A stretch of DNA of 7,372 nt from CAAGNP01 sp045644725 (GTDB lineage Bacteria > Bacteroidota > Bacteroidia > Bacteroidales > UBA932). Numbering within the stretch: position 1 is the stretch's first letter; each line of letters starts with the position of its first letter. Positions 1 through 5,511 of this stretch are shown here, piece by piece. The notes below the pieces were generated by a model. That model saw only the letters and a program-made list of their open reading frames with translations. It was not told the DNA's origin and did no database searches. The stretch covers positions 1 through 7,372 of the forward strand of contig JAZRHK010000043.1 in assembly GCA_045644725.1 (NCBI GenBank), written 5' to 3'. Both the position numbers and the translations under genes were made by a program.

Positions 1-437
1 TCTTCAAAAACGCTCTGACCGAGGAAATTTGTCTGGATAAACTCTCGTTTGTTGATAATCCACGGGTCTACGGAAAGCCCATTACCCAGAGGATTTTCTG
101 TTTCAGATTCGTCATAAGTGACAGGATACTTATAGGCATCGTCATCCTTCCAATCAGAAGCAACAATGTTGAATTTCCTCATGTATGCTCCCCACTGCGG
201 AAGGGATTTTTCCAGACCCTTCATAGTCGCAGAGTAGGGACGAATGGCAAAGATTGTTCGAGCCAGAACGTTTGACAGGGTGTTCATAATAACATCTTTG
301 CCAAGAGTTAAAGCGGTCTGGGCAACACTGATAAAATCCGCTTCAGTGCTAATAACACTTGTCCGTCCTGTTGCCTGTTGTACCAGAGAGTTCAATACTG
401 TTGAACACTGTTCAAAAGTAAGGGTATTTACACTCAT
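1..437 (-). CDS. Probable major capsid (head) protein, N-terminal 145 residues, 3' end outside window
   Basis: The frame is open from an ATG at 437 to the window edge, giving 145 complete residues starting MSVNTLTFEQC. A perfect AGGAGG site (446-451) lies 8 bases before the ATG, which fixes the start. The N-terminal half is mostly helical in character (residues about 6-60), followed by an aromatic and charged stretch (RPYSATMKGLEKSLPQWGAY, about 66-85) and an acidic, Pro-containing segment, as expected of a soluble structural protein. There is no signal peptide or membrane segment. I call it the head protein from its overall resemblance to capsid proteins of small phi29-like phages and from its place after two small assembly-type proteins and a lysis/packaging block, comparable to scaffold then head (genes 7 and 8) in phi29. 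The family is not proven from the visible part. Another virion protein remains possible. Confidence 0.65.
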   Translation of the reverse strand, partial: MSVNTLTFEQCSTVLNSLVQQATGRTSVISTEADFISVAQTALTLGKDVIMNTLSNVLARTIFAIRPYSATMKGLEKSLPQWGAYMRKFNIVASDWKDDDAYKYPVTYDESETENPLGNGLSVDPWIINKREFIQTNFLGQSVFE

Positions 438-452
438 TTTCTTATCCTCCTA

Positions 453-626
453 TTAGGTTTCTGCATCCGCAGGGGTATTGTCTGCGGGCGCGTCTGCGGG
501 TGCGGTGTTCTGGGCAATCACTTCAATCTGCTCTGCCATTGTTTTAGTGTATGCTTTCACCGCATCCATGTCATTACGAATTTTCTTTATTTCCTCTACC
601 AGTTTTACTGCCAAGTCTCTGTCCAC
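453..626 (-). CDS. Small helical protein, candidate scaffold or head-assembly factor (57 aa, GTG start)
   Basis: This frame opens with GTG at 626 and ends with TAA at 453-455, followed directly by the head gene's AGGAGG site. The start is chosen because GGAAAGGAG (638-646) precedes it at normal spacing, partly overlapping the stop of the 133-aa gene. The only in-frame ATGs would cut the helix. Residues 2-40 form one amphipathic helix or coiled coil with heptad-like spacing (LAVKLVEEIKKIRNDM), and residues 41-57 are an Ala/Pro/Asp-rich acidic tail. Only 5 bases separate it from the upstream gene and 15 from the head gene. Small, hydrophilic, helical proteins just upstream of the capsid gene are often scaffolding proteins (phi29 gp7 is 98 aa), but this one is shorter. 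The role is inference. It is easily missed because of its GTG start and short length. Confidence 0.7.
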   Translation of the reverse strand: MDRDLAVKLVEEIKKIRNDMDAVKAYTKTMAEQIEVIAQNTAPADAPADNTPADAET

Positions 627-631
627 GGGTT

Positions 632-1033
632 TTAACTCCTTTCCTTAAATGTCGGTCTGATAATCTCCGCAAGCATATCCTCTGCGGAAGGAGGTGTCTG
701 CAACCCCTGCGGAATCACACTCTGGGCAATCGCATTTGCCTGTACCGCACTTGTCAGTTTCGCAATTCCCTGCATAATGTCTGCCATCGTTGGCTGATCC
801 TGTGCAGGAGTTTGTACGGGTTGAGGTACAGGTGTGGGTGCGGGTACGGCAGGGGCAACGGGTTCAACAACTTGTGCCTGTACGGGTTTGGGTTCTGGAG
901 TCTGTGCAGGAGTATCCACTGGTGTCTGTATGGGTTCCTGGTTAGGGTTCTGTGTGGTAGGCTGTTCCATTTGCATAATCTCATCATGGGTGAATCCTGC
1001 TTTCACAAGTTCAAGAATAGTGTTAAGTTCCAT
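632..1033 (-). CDS. Pro/Gln/Thr-rich protein, candidate scaffolding or head-associated protein (133 aa)
   Basis: Three parts are visible. Residues 1-22 are a short helical motif (ELVKAGFTHDEIMQM) of a kind seen at the N-terminus of small phage assembly proteins. Residues 23-81 are a low-complexity linker dominated by Pro, Gln, Thr, Val and Ala. Residues 82-133 are again helical (MADIMQGIAKLTSAVQ, then EDMLAEIIRPTFKERS) with a basic end. The ATG at 1033 follows GGGAG (about 12 bases upstream) that overlaps the endolysin's last codons. The next gene begins 5 bases after its stop. Its position between lysis genes and the head gene, small size and lack of any enzyme motif suggest a scaffold or head-decoration role, perhaps together with the 57-aa protein. 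I do not recognise a specific family. An extended flexible linker between two helices would also suit a tail or head fibre adaptor. Confidence 0.8.
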   Translation of the reverse strand: MELNTILELVKAGFTHDEIMQMEQPTTQNPNQEPIQTPVDTPAQTPEPKPVQAQVVEPVAPAVPAPTPVPQPVQTPAQDQPTMADIMQGIAKLTSAVQANAIAQSVIPQGLQTPPSAEDMLAEIIRPTFKERS

Positions 1034-1040
1034 AGCAATA

Positions 1041-1613
1041 TTAAACTCCCTTCAAGTATTTTGTCAAGGTTTCCAATGCTTCAAGCACTTGTTCATCTGT
1101 GCTATCCACATCTCTGATAATACGCACCGCATCCAGTTCTGAAGAGGGAGCGGGTTCCGGTTCGTTATAGTAGTCAATCATGTCCATGAGTCCGACATGA
1201 GTAAACACATTGAGTTTACAATAGTCTACCCCTCTATTACCCTGTGAATCCATACAGGGAAGAGTAGATGATCCTACATAAAGTCCTACATGAGAAGCAT
1301 TACCTTGATCGTCATGGTATCCCTTCTCCACCTCTCCCCCGTCATACTTGACAAGGAACATAAAGGCTCCCAGAGGGATTTCACCGAACTTCGCTTTGCA
1401 CTCCGCAATGGTTCCCTTCCATTTAATATAGTTCCTCCACATGGAGTTACTACCCCTCCAGTTATAGGGAGTGCCATCCGGTTTCCGTACAGATAAGTCT
1501 TTTAATACCTGCTCTACAAATCCTTGACAATCCAGTTTGGAATATGGAGTACCCACATACCCGCCTGTGATTGCCTGTTCTGCCATGTCCGCACCAGTGG
1601 TTCTCAAAATCAT
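1041..1613 (-). CDS. Endolysin, NlpC/P60-type cysteine peptidase or amidase (190 aa)
   Basis: The protein would cut bonds in cell-wall peptidoglycan to release progeny. The catalytic cysteine motif is visible as LDCQGFVEQVL with Cys29, and the histidine motif as GNASHVGLYVG with His108. A downstream polar residue, possibly His139, could complete the triad. This order and spacing fit NlpC/P60 cysteine hydrolases. The visible domain covers about residues 5-145. The remaining tail (EPEPAPSSELD, then an acidic helix to residue 190) is not a recognised cell-wall binding repeat. There is no signal peptide, so export depends on a holin. The ATG follows the holin's stop with no gap (TAAATG), and only a weak AAGGA lies upstream, pointing to translational coupling. 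phi29 uses a different lysozyme fold (gp15), so the lysis enzyme here is not the phi29 one. Confidence 0.85.
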   Translation of the reverse strand: MILRTTGADMAEQAITGGYVGTPYSKLDCQGFVEQVLKDLSVRKPDGTPYNWRGSNSMWRNYIKWKGTIAECKAKFGEIPLGAFMFLVKYDGGEVEKGYHDDQGNASHVGLYVGSSTLPCMDSQGNRGVDYCKLNVFTHVGLMDMIDYYNEPEPAPSSELDAVRIIRDVDSTDEQVLEALETLTKYLKGV

Positions 1614-1808
1614 TTAGTTCACATCCTTGTCCAGTTTGTCAACTAACTTCTGCATCACCAGAGTGTTATTTGCTATTGCTTCGGTTAGTTCCTTCTGTTC
1701 CTGTTTGTGATCCTCTCGCTCCTTATTCCATAAATAGAATGTGGCAATCAGACAGGCCACAGGAACAGCCAAATTTGAGAAAAGGCTTACAATCGCATCC
1801 ATATCCAT
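1614..1808 (-). CDS. Holin-like small membrane protein (64 aa)
   Basis: One hydrophobic segment spans about residues 8-27 (SLFSNLAVPVACLIATFYLW) and is followed by a long charged helix or coiled coil (residues 28-62, rich in Lys, Glu and Gln). The layout, with a short N-terminus, one membrane helix and a hydrophilic cytoplasmic helix, matches small holins of the BhlA/UviB or YvrJ-like kind. The gene lies directly upstream of and in contact with the endolysin gene, the usual holin-lysin order. The first ATG (1808) is chosen over the one two codons later because AAGGAGG lies 6 bases before it. Its leader is the three-way-junction RNA described at 1836-1907, so expression could be affected by that structure. 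The role in membrane permeabilisation is inferred from size, topology and context. Confidence 0.75.
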   Translation of the reverse strand: MDMDAIVSLFSNLAVPVACLIATFYLWNKEREDHKQEQKELTEAIANNTLVMQKLVDKLDKDVN

Positions 1809-1835
1809 GTTAATCCTCCTTCCTCAAATAATAAT

Positions 1836-1907
1836 GGTGAGTATCCTTTGTGACTGTGCGGAGTCATGCCCGCCCTTCCGAGGCTTGCACTGGGCAGGAT
1901 ACCCACC
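1836..1907 (-). ncRNA. Structured RNA with pRNA-like three-way junction (candidate packaging RNA)
   Basis: Read on the minus strand, P1 is an 11-bp helix pairing 1907-1897 (GGTGGGTATCC) with 1846-1836 (GGATACTCACC), with a single G-U wobble. Inside are two arms. P2 pairs 1896-1892 (TGCCC) with 1871-1867 (GGGCA). It carries a 7-base bulge on its 5' side (AGTGCAA, 1891-1885) and an apical hairpin, 1884-1872, with a CGGA loop and one bulged G. P3 pairs 1866-1862 (TGACT) with 1855-1851 (AGTCA) around the loop CCGCAC (1861-1856). CAAA (1850-1847) links P3 to P1. GUGC in the P2 bulge is exactly complementary to GCAC in the P3 loop. This is the topology of phi29 pRNA, where bulge AACC and loop GGUU pair between neighbouring molecules to form the ring on the portal. 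The RNA lies between the packaging ATPase and holin genes and has its own promoter. It lacks phi29's CCA bulge and is shorter (72 against about 120 nt). The fold was drawn by eye. A cis-acting leader is the alternative. Confidence 0.65.
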
Positions 1908-1913
1908 GATTTA

Positions 1914-1943
1914 ATAATATCATACAGTGTCCCAATATTTCAA
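1914..1943 (-). promoter_or_regulatory. Extended -10 promoter at the end of the ATPase gene
   Basis: On the minus strand TTGAAA (1943-1938) is followed after 18 bases by TATTAT (1919-1914). TGA directly before the -10 hexamer is both the ATPase stop codon (1922-1920) and the TGn of an extended -10 element. Transcription should begin about 7 bases further on, at G1907, exactly the first base of helix P1 of the structured RNA. It could also drive the lysis and head genes downstream. The match to sigma-70/sigma-A consensus is good but the sequence is AT-rich and no start site has been mapped. Confidence 0.6.
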
Positions 1944-2942
1944 GAACATCTTTTCTGACAACACATCCTCAAAGTCCATCTTTCCTCCGATGTACATATC
2001 CCAGTGTGATCTATATATCCTCTGATAGTGGAGTCTGTCGGAATCTGATAGTGAAAACTTCCTATTAAATACTCCCGCTAAATGGGTAGAAGCATACAAT
2101 CTGTTTTCCGATTTGTGCCTGTAGATACACAACTCCCCTAAAGAACAAATAGGTGTAAACTCCGCAAGCGGTCTGGGTCTTACGTGTTGCCTGTCCACAT
2201 TGAAGTCATTGTCCAATGCCATGTTTGAAAACTCTGATCCCTCTGTCAGATTGTAAAGGACAGTGTTTGCTTTCTTCTTACTAATTGGTGATCTATGCAA
2301 CATGATAAGTTGAATTCCTCTCTTATCATCTGTCCATCTATCATTGTTTCCCTTTTGCATCTTGTCCGCAATCCGTATTAGTTTCAGACTCTCAAACACT
2401 GGATTAGTAATGTCATTAGCATTAGCCAGACACACCATCTGAATAGGAGCAATGCCTTTAATCTCCCTGTTCCTGTTCATTGTTTCATAGGCATTAAACA
2501 AGGCATCTGCTTCATTCTTCAAGAGTCTTTCATGCTTCTCTGGGATAAACTCATCATAGATAAGCAATTGAATATCGGAAGCGTCAAACCCTCTCATGTT
2601 GGAAAGAGTTGATAAAGCACAAGTATATCCTATGGGATGCGACAAATTTTCACTATCCGGTTCATAGAACATGGAATTATACTTGCTGATACTCTTTACC
2701 TGTACATTCCATCCAAGGTCAGTGTTCAAAGGCTTGAACACTGAAAACTCTGGTTTACTGATTAGGTCGGCTTGGCTCTGGGTTCTCCGCATAAGCATAA
2801 ATAACCTATCATCCTCTTTGGCAACCTTCAAAGTGGTATAGGTCTTACCAGTTCCCCGCCCACCTACCAGAAAATTAAAGGGATACCCTTCATCGAGTAT
2901 CCCTCTAACATTTACATAACCAGATGAGTCATAGATTTTCAC
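1920..2942 (-). CDS. DNA packaging (encapsidation) ATPase, phi29 gp16-like (340 aa)
   Basis: This is the motor ATPase that drives double-stranded DNA into the prohead through the portal. Walker A is GGRGTGKT (residues 27-34, Lys33), and Walker B is LLIYDE (residues 126-131, Asp130 and catalytic Glu131). An Asn-containing CLANAND segment (171-177) sits where the coupling/sensor motif is expected. The C-terminal 150 residues are basic and probably nucleic-acid binding. Length is close to phi29 gp16 (332 aa). It starts with GTG at 2942 inside the overlap GTGA with the preceding gene's stop; no good ribosome site is visible, so translation is probably coupled. Its TGA stop is built into a promoter and is followed by the pRNA-like RNA, which fits the phi29 motor where gp16 acts on an RNA ring. 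Large-terminase nuclease motifs are not seen, as expected for a protein-capped genome that needs no cutting. Confidence 0.88.
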   Translation of the reverse strand: MKIYDSSGYVNVRGILDEGYPFNFLVGGRGTGKTYTTLKVAKEDDRLFMLMRRTQSQADLISKPEFSVFKPLNTDLGWNVQVKSISKYNSMFYEPDSENLSHPIGYTCALSTLSNMRGFDASDIQLLIYDEFIPEKHERLLKNEADALFNAYETMNRNREIKGIAPIQMVCLANANDITNPVFESLKLIRIADKMQKGNNDRWTDDKRGIQLIMLHRSPISKKKANTVLYNLTEGSEFSNMALDNDFNVDRQHVRPRPLAEFTPICSLGELCIYRHKSENRLYASTHLAGVFNRKFSLSDSDRLHYQRIYRSHWDMYIGGKMDFEDVLSEKMFLKYWDTV

Positions 2943-3286
2943 GGGGCAATGTCGCAGGTCAGATATTCCCGGTTGCTCTTGCTCTTCCCACTGCCCACAA
3001 TGAAACGAGTGGGAGGAGTCTCATTACCCGCATCATAGATAGCGAGAATGTCAGAGAAGTTCCGAGTGAAGGTCTTGCTGTTAGTGGCATACTTTGCACC
3101 GTCAAGGGTTTCTACCGCCAGCACAACCATCTCATTACCCTTCACATCCTCATCACGATACAGGACATACTTCAGAACATCCAGTACCTCACCTTTGGCA
3201 TCTGCCATTTTCCGAACATCGTTTCCTTTGGTCAGAGCATACAGGTCAGCAGAGGTAAGTCCTTCGGTTTTCTTGATGATTTCCAT
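2939..3286 (-). CDS. Candidate single-stranded DNA-binding protein (115 aa)
   Basis: The protein is small and soluble with alternating hydrophobic strands: a helix near residues 10-30 (LTSADLYALTKGNDVRKM), then strands such as EVLDVLKYVLY, EMVVLAVETLDG and KYATNSKTF, and a final strand at EYLTCDIA. This all-beta pattern with aromatic and Ser/Lys-rich loops (GSGKSKSNREY) suits an OB-like ssDNA-binding fold. I recall similar proteins next to polymerase genes in small Gram-positive phages. Position supports this: protein-primed replication displaces single strands and needs such a protein (gp5 in phi29). The start ATG is set by a perfect AGGAGG (3295-3300) 8 bases upstream. It overlaps the ATPase gene by 4 bases (GTGA). 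The upstream 158 bases are non-coding and carry a promoter. No catalytic motif is seen, and the function rests on fold impression and context. Confidence 0.6.
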   Translation of the reverse strand: MEIIKKTEGLTSADLYALTKGNDVRKMADAKGEVLDVLKYVLYRDEDVKGNEMVVLAVETLDGAKYATNSKTFTRNFSDILAIYDAGNETPPTRFIVGSGKSKSNREYLTCDIAP

Positions 3287-3321
3287 GTTTGAGTCCTCCT
3301 ATAAAATGTTGTTTGGGTTAT

Positions 3322-3432
3322 GGTGGGTTCCGGATCGTCGCATAGTCCAGTGCACTTGGCTGTTGGCACTCTGAAGGTTATCCGGTGTAGCACTCTGATC
3401 TTCGCTTCTGTCCACGCTCCCCGTCAACCACC
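3322..3432 (-). ncRNA. Non-coding leader or small RNA between polymerase and SSB genes
   Basis: The 158-base gap 3287-3444 has no credible gene. A promoter predicts a transcript starting at G3432 with GGUGG, the same first bases as the pRNA-like RNA. These pair with CCACC (3326-3322), plus UU with AA across a bulged C. Inside, CCGGAT (3385-3380) can pair with ATCCGG (3335-3330), and AGTGC (3370-3366) with GCACT (3353-3349). CAGAGTGC occurs twice (3397-3390 and 3373-3366). The 5' third shows no convincing helix, so this is a weaker fold than the one at 1836-1907. It may be a separate small RNA, a long leader for the SSB and ATPase genes, or both. The transcript would run into the AGGAGG of the SSB gene. 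Confidence 0.35.
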
Positions 3433-3438
3433 TTAATA

Positions 3439-3467
3439 ATATTATCATATAATGTACGGGTTGTAAA
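3439..3467 (-). promoter_or_regulatory. Extended -10 promoter at the end of the DNA polymerase gene
   Basis: TTTACA (3467-3462), a 17-base spacer and TAATAT (3444-3439) form a sigma-70/sigma-A type promoter on the minus strand. The TGA just before the -10 hexamer (3447-3445) is the polymerase stop codon and also supplies the extended -10 TGn. The expected start is G3432, 7 bases after the hexamer, opening with GGTGG. The geometry from TGA to GGTGG (12 bases) is identical to the promoter before the pRNA-like RNA. It would drive the SSB and packaging ATPase genes. Confidence 0.55.
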
Positions 3468-5505
3468 GATACTTTTTACTATATTTGATAATTCTTTCAT
3501 ACTCGCCAGTGATCCCTAATGTATATTCTGATGGAAGGATAGCAACATTAGCAGTGATTTGTATATCTCTCCCTTCAATACTAATAGTGCCAAACGGAGG
3601 ATTGTCATTATACACTGCCTGTGTCCCTCCTGCTTCCCTAAACACAAATCCTTCAGCGAAAGCAGATAAACCTCCGTTTTTGTCCAGTTCTTTTCCTCCC
3701 TTTTTCTTATTGACTCCCGCAATCGTGCAGTGGACACCCTCTCCCTCCTTTTCTACATACGCATACTTTTTAGCACCCAGAGTTTTGAAATATTTATAAG
3801 CAACACCTGTATCTGGATTATCTTCTGTTTCAAACACTCCCATGTAATGAGTTACCCCAGAGGTATCAGTAGCGTATGCCCCAGAGTTAAGACATTCAGC
3901 AATTCGAGCAGAGTTATAGTTACTCCAATCAACATTCCCAACATACTTAACACTGTCAGTATCGCAATAAATAAAATCAGCACCTTCCGTATCGTGTACA
4001 AGTCTAATCCCCCTCTCAAGTGCGTCTCTACTGTGTACAGTTACCCAGACTCCCCACTGATAAGCCAGAAATGCCCTTTTATTACTCTTCCCCAGGAGTT
4101 CCTCATCTGGGGTGGTATCCTCTTCCCAATCTCCGCACTGCTGAAAGATTAGTGAGTGCTTCACAGGGTCTTGTGCCATCATGCCATATAGACTATTTAG
4201 TAATGCTTTCGCTTTATCATAAAATATCTCTTGACCCTTAACACCCTTTAACTCTGTTTTATCCTTATAATACTTAATCACTTCATTTATAAGGGATTCT
4301 GGGAGTTTCTTATAACTGGAATACCAACCCTGTAAGAATATTATCTGCCCTGTGTACTCTTCCATTATAATCTTCAAATCAATGTCTGTCACAGTGGTTT
4401 CCAAATATTCTGCTTCAAGTATTCTACCGTTGTCCTCTGTGTCTATTGCCTTATGAATATTCCTGCACTTGTCCTTACTCAAATACGGACAACCCCAGAA
4501 TTTATCCCGCAGTGCAAGATTTTTGATCCCAATCCGCAGAAGCAATGCCTTATGCCTTATGGTGACACACCTTGCTATATAATCCTTATTCAAGTCCTTT
4601 GGCAGTATTGGCACAAACTCTGTCATAGGAAATTCACAATTGCACATTACCGCAGGGTAACTGGATGATCTATCAGCACTATGAACATTCTCTACAATGT
4701 CTCCCGCATAGTACCTGTTTGCATGGGTATTGCCACCTCTAAACGCTTCCCGCAGTGCCTTATATGTTTCATAATCTGGTAATATTGAATATACAAAGTT
4801 ATGATGGATACCCTCCCGCATTGCCCGTTTTGCGTTCCTGCGGACATATCCGGTAGAGGTCAGAGGAATGGTCTGTAATGTGTCTCCATCTCTGTCCATG
4901 AGTTTATTTACTGCTTCAACAAGGCCCAGAACATCATTTACACAATATTCCAGTTCTTCATCCGATAATTCTGTCCAAGGGTATCTCTTCACAGAGTAAT
5001 CAAACTCTTCCCCAGACAATTTAGTATGCTCCACCTTCATTCTTGTTGTAAACTGTTTCAAACTCATATTTGTTAATTTATAGGAACATCTAAACTCAAA
5101 ACAACCCCACATATCACATTTTATCAATTTCCGAGAAGCTACTGCAAATATAACATCTGGGGTAAACTGGTATATGCCCTTCAAAAATTGAAACTCATAG
5201 GAAAGATTATGCACATAAACAACTAACCAATGGTCAGCAGGAATGGAGTTCTGCACACGCTTTTGCAAGTCCAAAAACTCATCCCATGTCCTGCCAATTA
5301 CTGTATAGTCCTCACCAAACTGCCACTGCCATATATACATTACTGATTGCTCAATATCGTCTATCAGAGTTGTCTCAATATCAAATGCAGTGGTGATCCC
5401 AATATAATGCTTTTTCTTCCCCGCAGGGTTTCCCTTCCGGTTCTTCACTATGGGGCATTTGTGAAAATATTGCTCTGGTTGAAAATTCGCACATTTTACA
5501 ACCAT
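3445..5505 (-). CDS. Protein-primed family B DNA polymerase (686 aa)
   Basis: This is the replicative polymerase with proofreading 3'-5' exonuclease that starts from a terminal protein. Exonuclease motifs: Exo I FDIET (Asp42, Glu44), Exo II HNLSYEF (Asn100, with Glu104 where phi29 has Asp), Exo III YCVND (Tyr187, Asp191). A linker motif FRGGN (256-260) corresponds to YxGG. Polymerase motifs: A is DRSSSYP (Asp278), B is KALLNSLYG (433-441), C is YCDTDS (513-518, Asp515 and Asp517), and a KxY motif occurs in AKKYAYV. The region between motifs A and B is long enough for the TPR1 insertion typical of protein-primed enzymes. It is longer than phi29 polymerase (575 aa), with a roughly 30-residue N-terminal extension before Exo I. 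The ATG at 5505 has AGGAGA 10 bases upstream, inside the end of the candidate terminal protein gene. All active-site residues except the Exo II Asp are intact. Confidence 0.95.
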   Translation of the reverse strand: MVVKCANFQPEQYFHKCPIVKNRKGNPAGKKKHYIGITTAFDIETTLIDDIEQSVMYIWQWQFGEDYTVIGRTWDEFLDLQKRVQNSIPADHWLVVYVHNLSYEFQFLKGIYQFTPDVIFAVASRKLIKCDMWGCFEFRCSYKLTNMSLKQFTTRMKVEHTKLSGEEFDYSVKRYPWTELSDEELEYCVNDVLGLVEAVNKLMDRDGDTLQTIPLTSTGYVRRNAKRAMREGIHHNFVYSILPDYETYKALREAFRGGNTHANRYYAGDIVENVHSADRSSSYPAVMCNCEFPMTEFVPILPKDLNKDYIARCVTIRHKALLLRIGIKNLALRDKFWGCPYLSKDKCRNIHKAIDTEDNGRILEAEYLETTVTDIDLKIIMEEYTGQIIFLQGWYSSYKKLPESLINEVIKYYKDKTELKGVKGQEIFYDKAKALLNSLYGMMAQDPVKHSLIFQQCGDWEEDTTPDEELLGKSNKRAFLAYQWGVWVTVHSRDALERGIRLVHDTEGADFIYCDTDSVKYVGNVDWSNYNSARIAECLNSGAYATDTSGVTHYMGVFETEDNPDTGVAYKYFKTLGAKKYAYVEKEGEGVHCTIAGVNKKKGGKELDKNGGLSAFAEGFVFREAGGTQAVYNDNPPFGTISIEGRDIQITANVAILPSEYTLGITGEYERIIKYSKKYLYNPYII

Positions 5506-5511
5506 AAAGGC

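Noticed and set aside
551..1117. Long plus-strand open frame of 188 codons
   Set aside because: It is antisense to the endolysin, the Pro-rich protein and part of the 57-aa gene. Its product is Cys/Arg/Leu-biased with no ribosome site; it arises from the repetitive Pro/Gln codons on the other strand.
834..1142. Gly/Cys-rich plus-strand open frame
   Set aside because: It is the complement of the Pro-rich linker. Gly-rich composition is expected from antisense of Pro and Ala codons.
1836..1907. Structured region interpreted as a Rho-independent terminator
   Set aside because: The closing stem surrounds about 50 bases with two further hairpins, and what follows is ATTATTATTTGAGG, not a clean U run. 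Essential lysis genes lie directly downstream.
3433..3445. AATAATATTATT palindrome as an operator
   Set aside because: It coincides with the -10 region, where AT-rich symmetry is easily fortuitous. No second copy was found at a spacing that suggests a repressor site.
3730..4152. Plus-strand open frame inside the polymerase gene
   Set aside because: The minus-strand polymerase carries all catalytic motifs through this region. The plus frame has low-quality, Ile/Ser-rich composition and no start signal.
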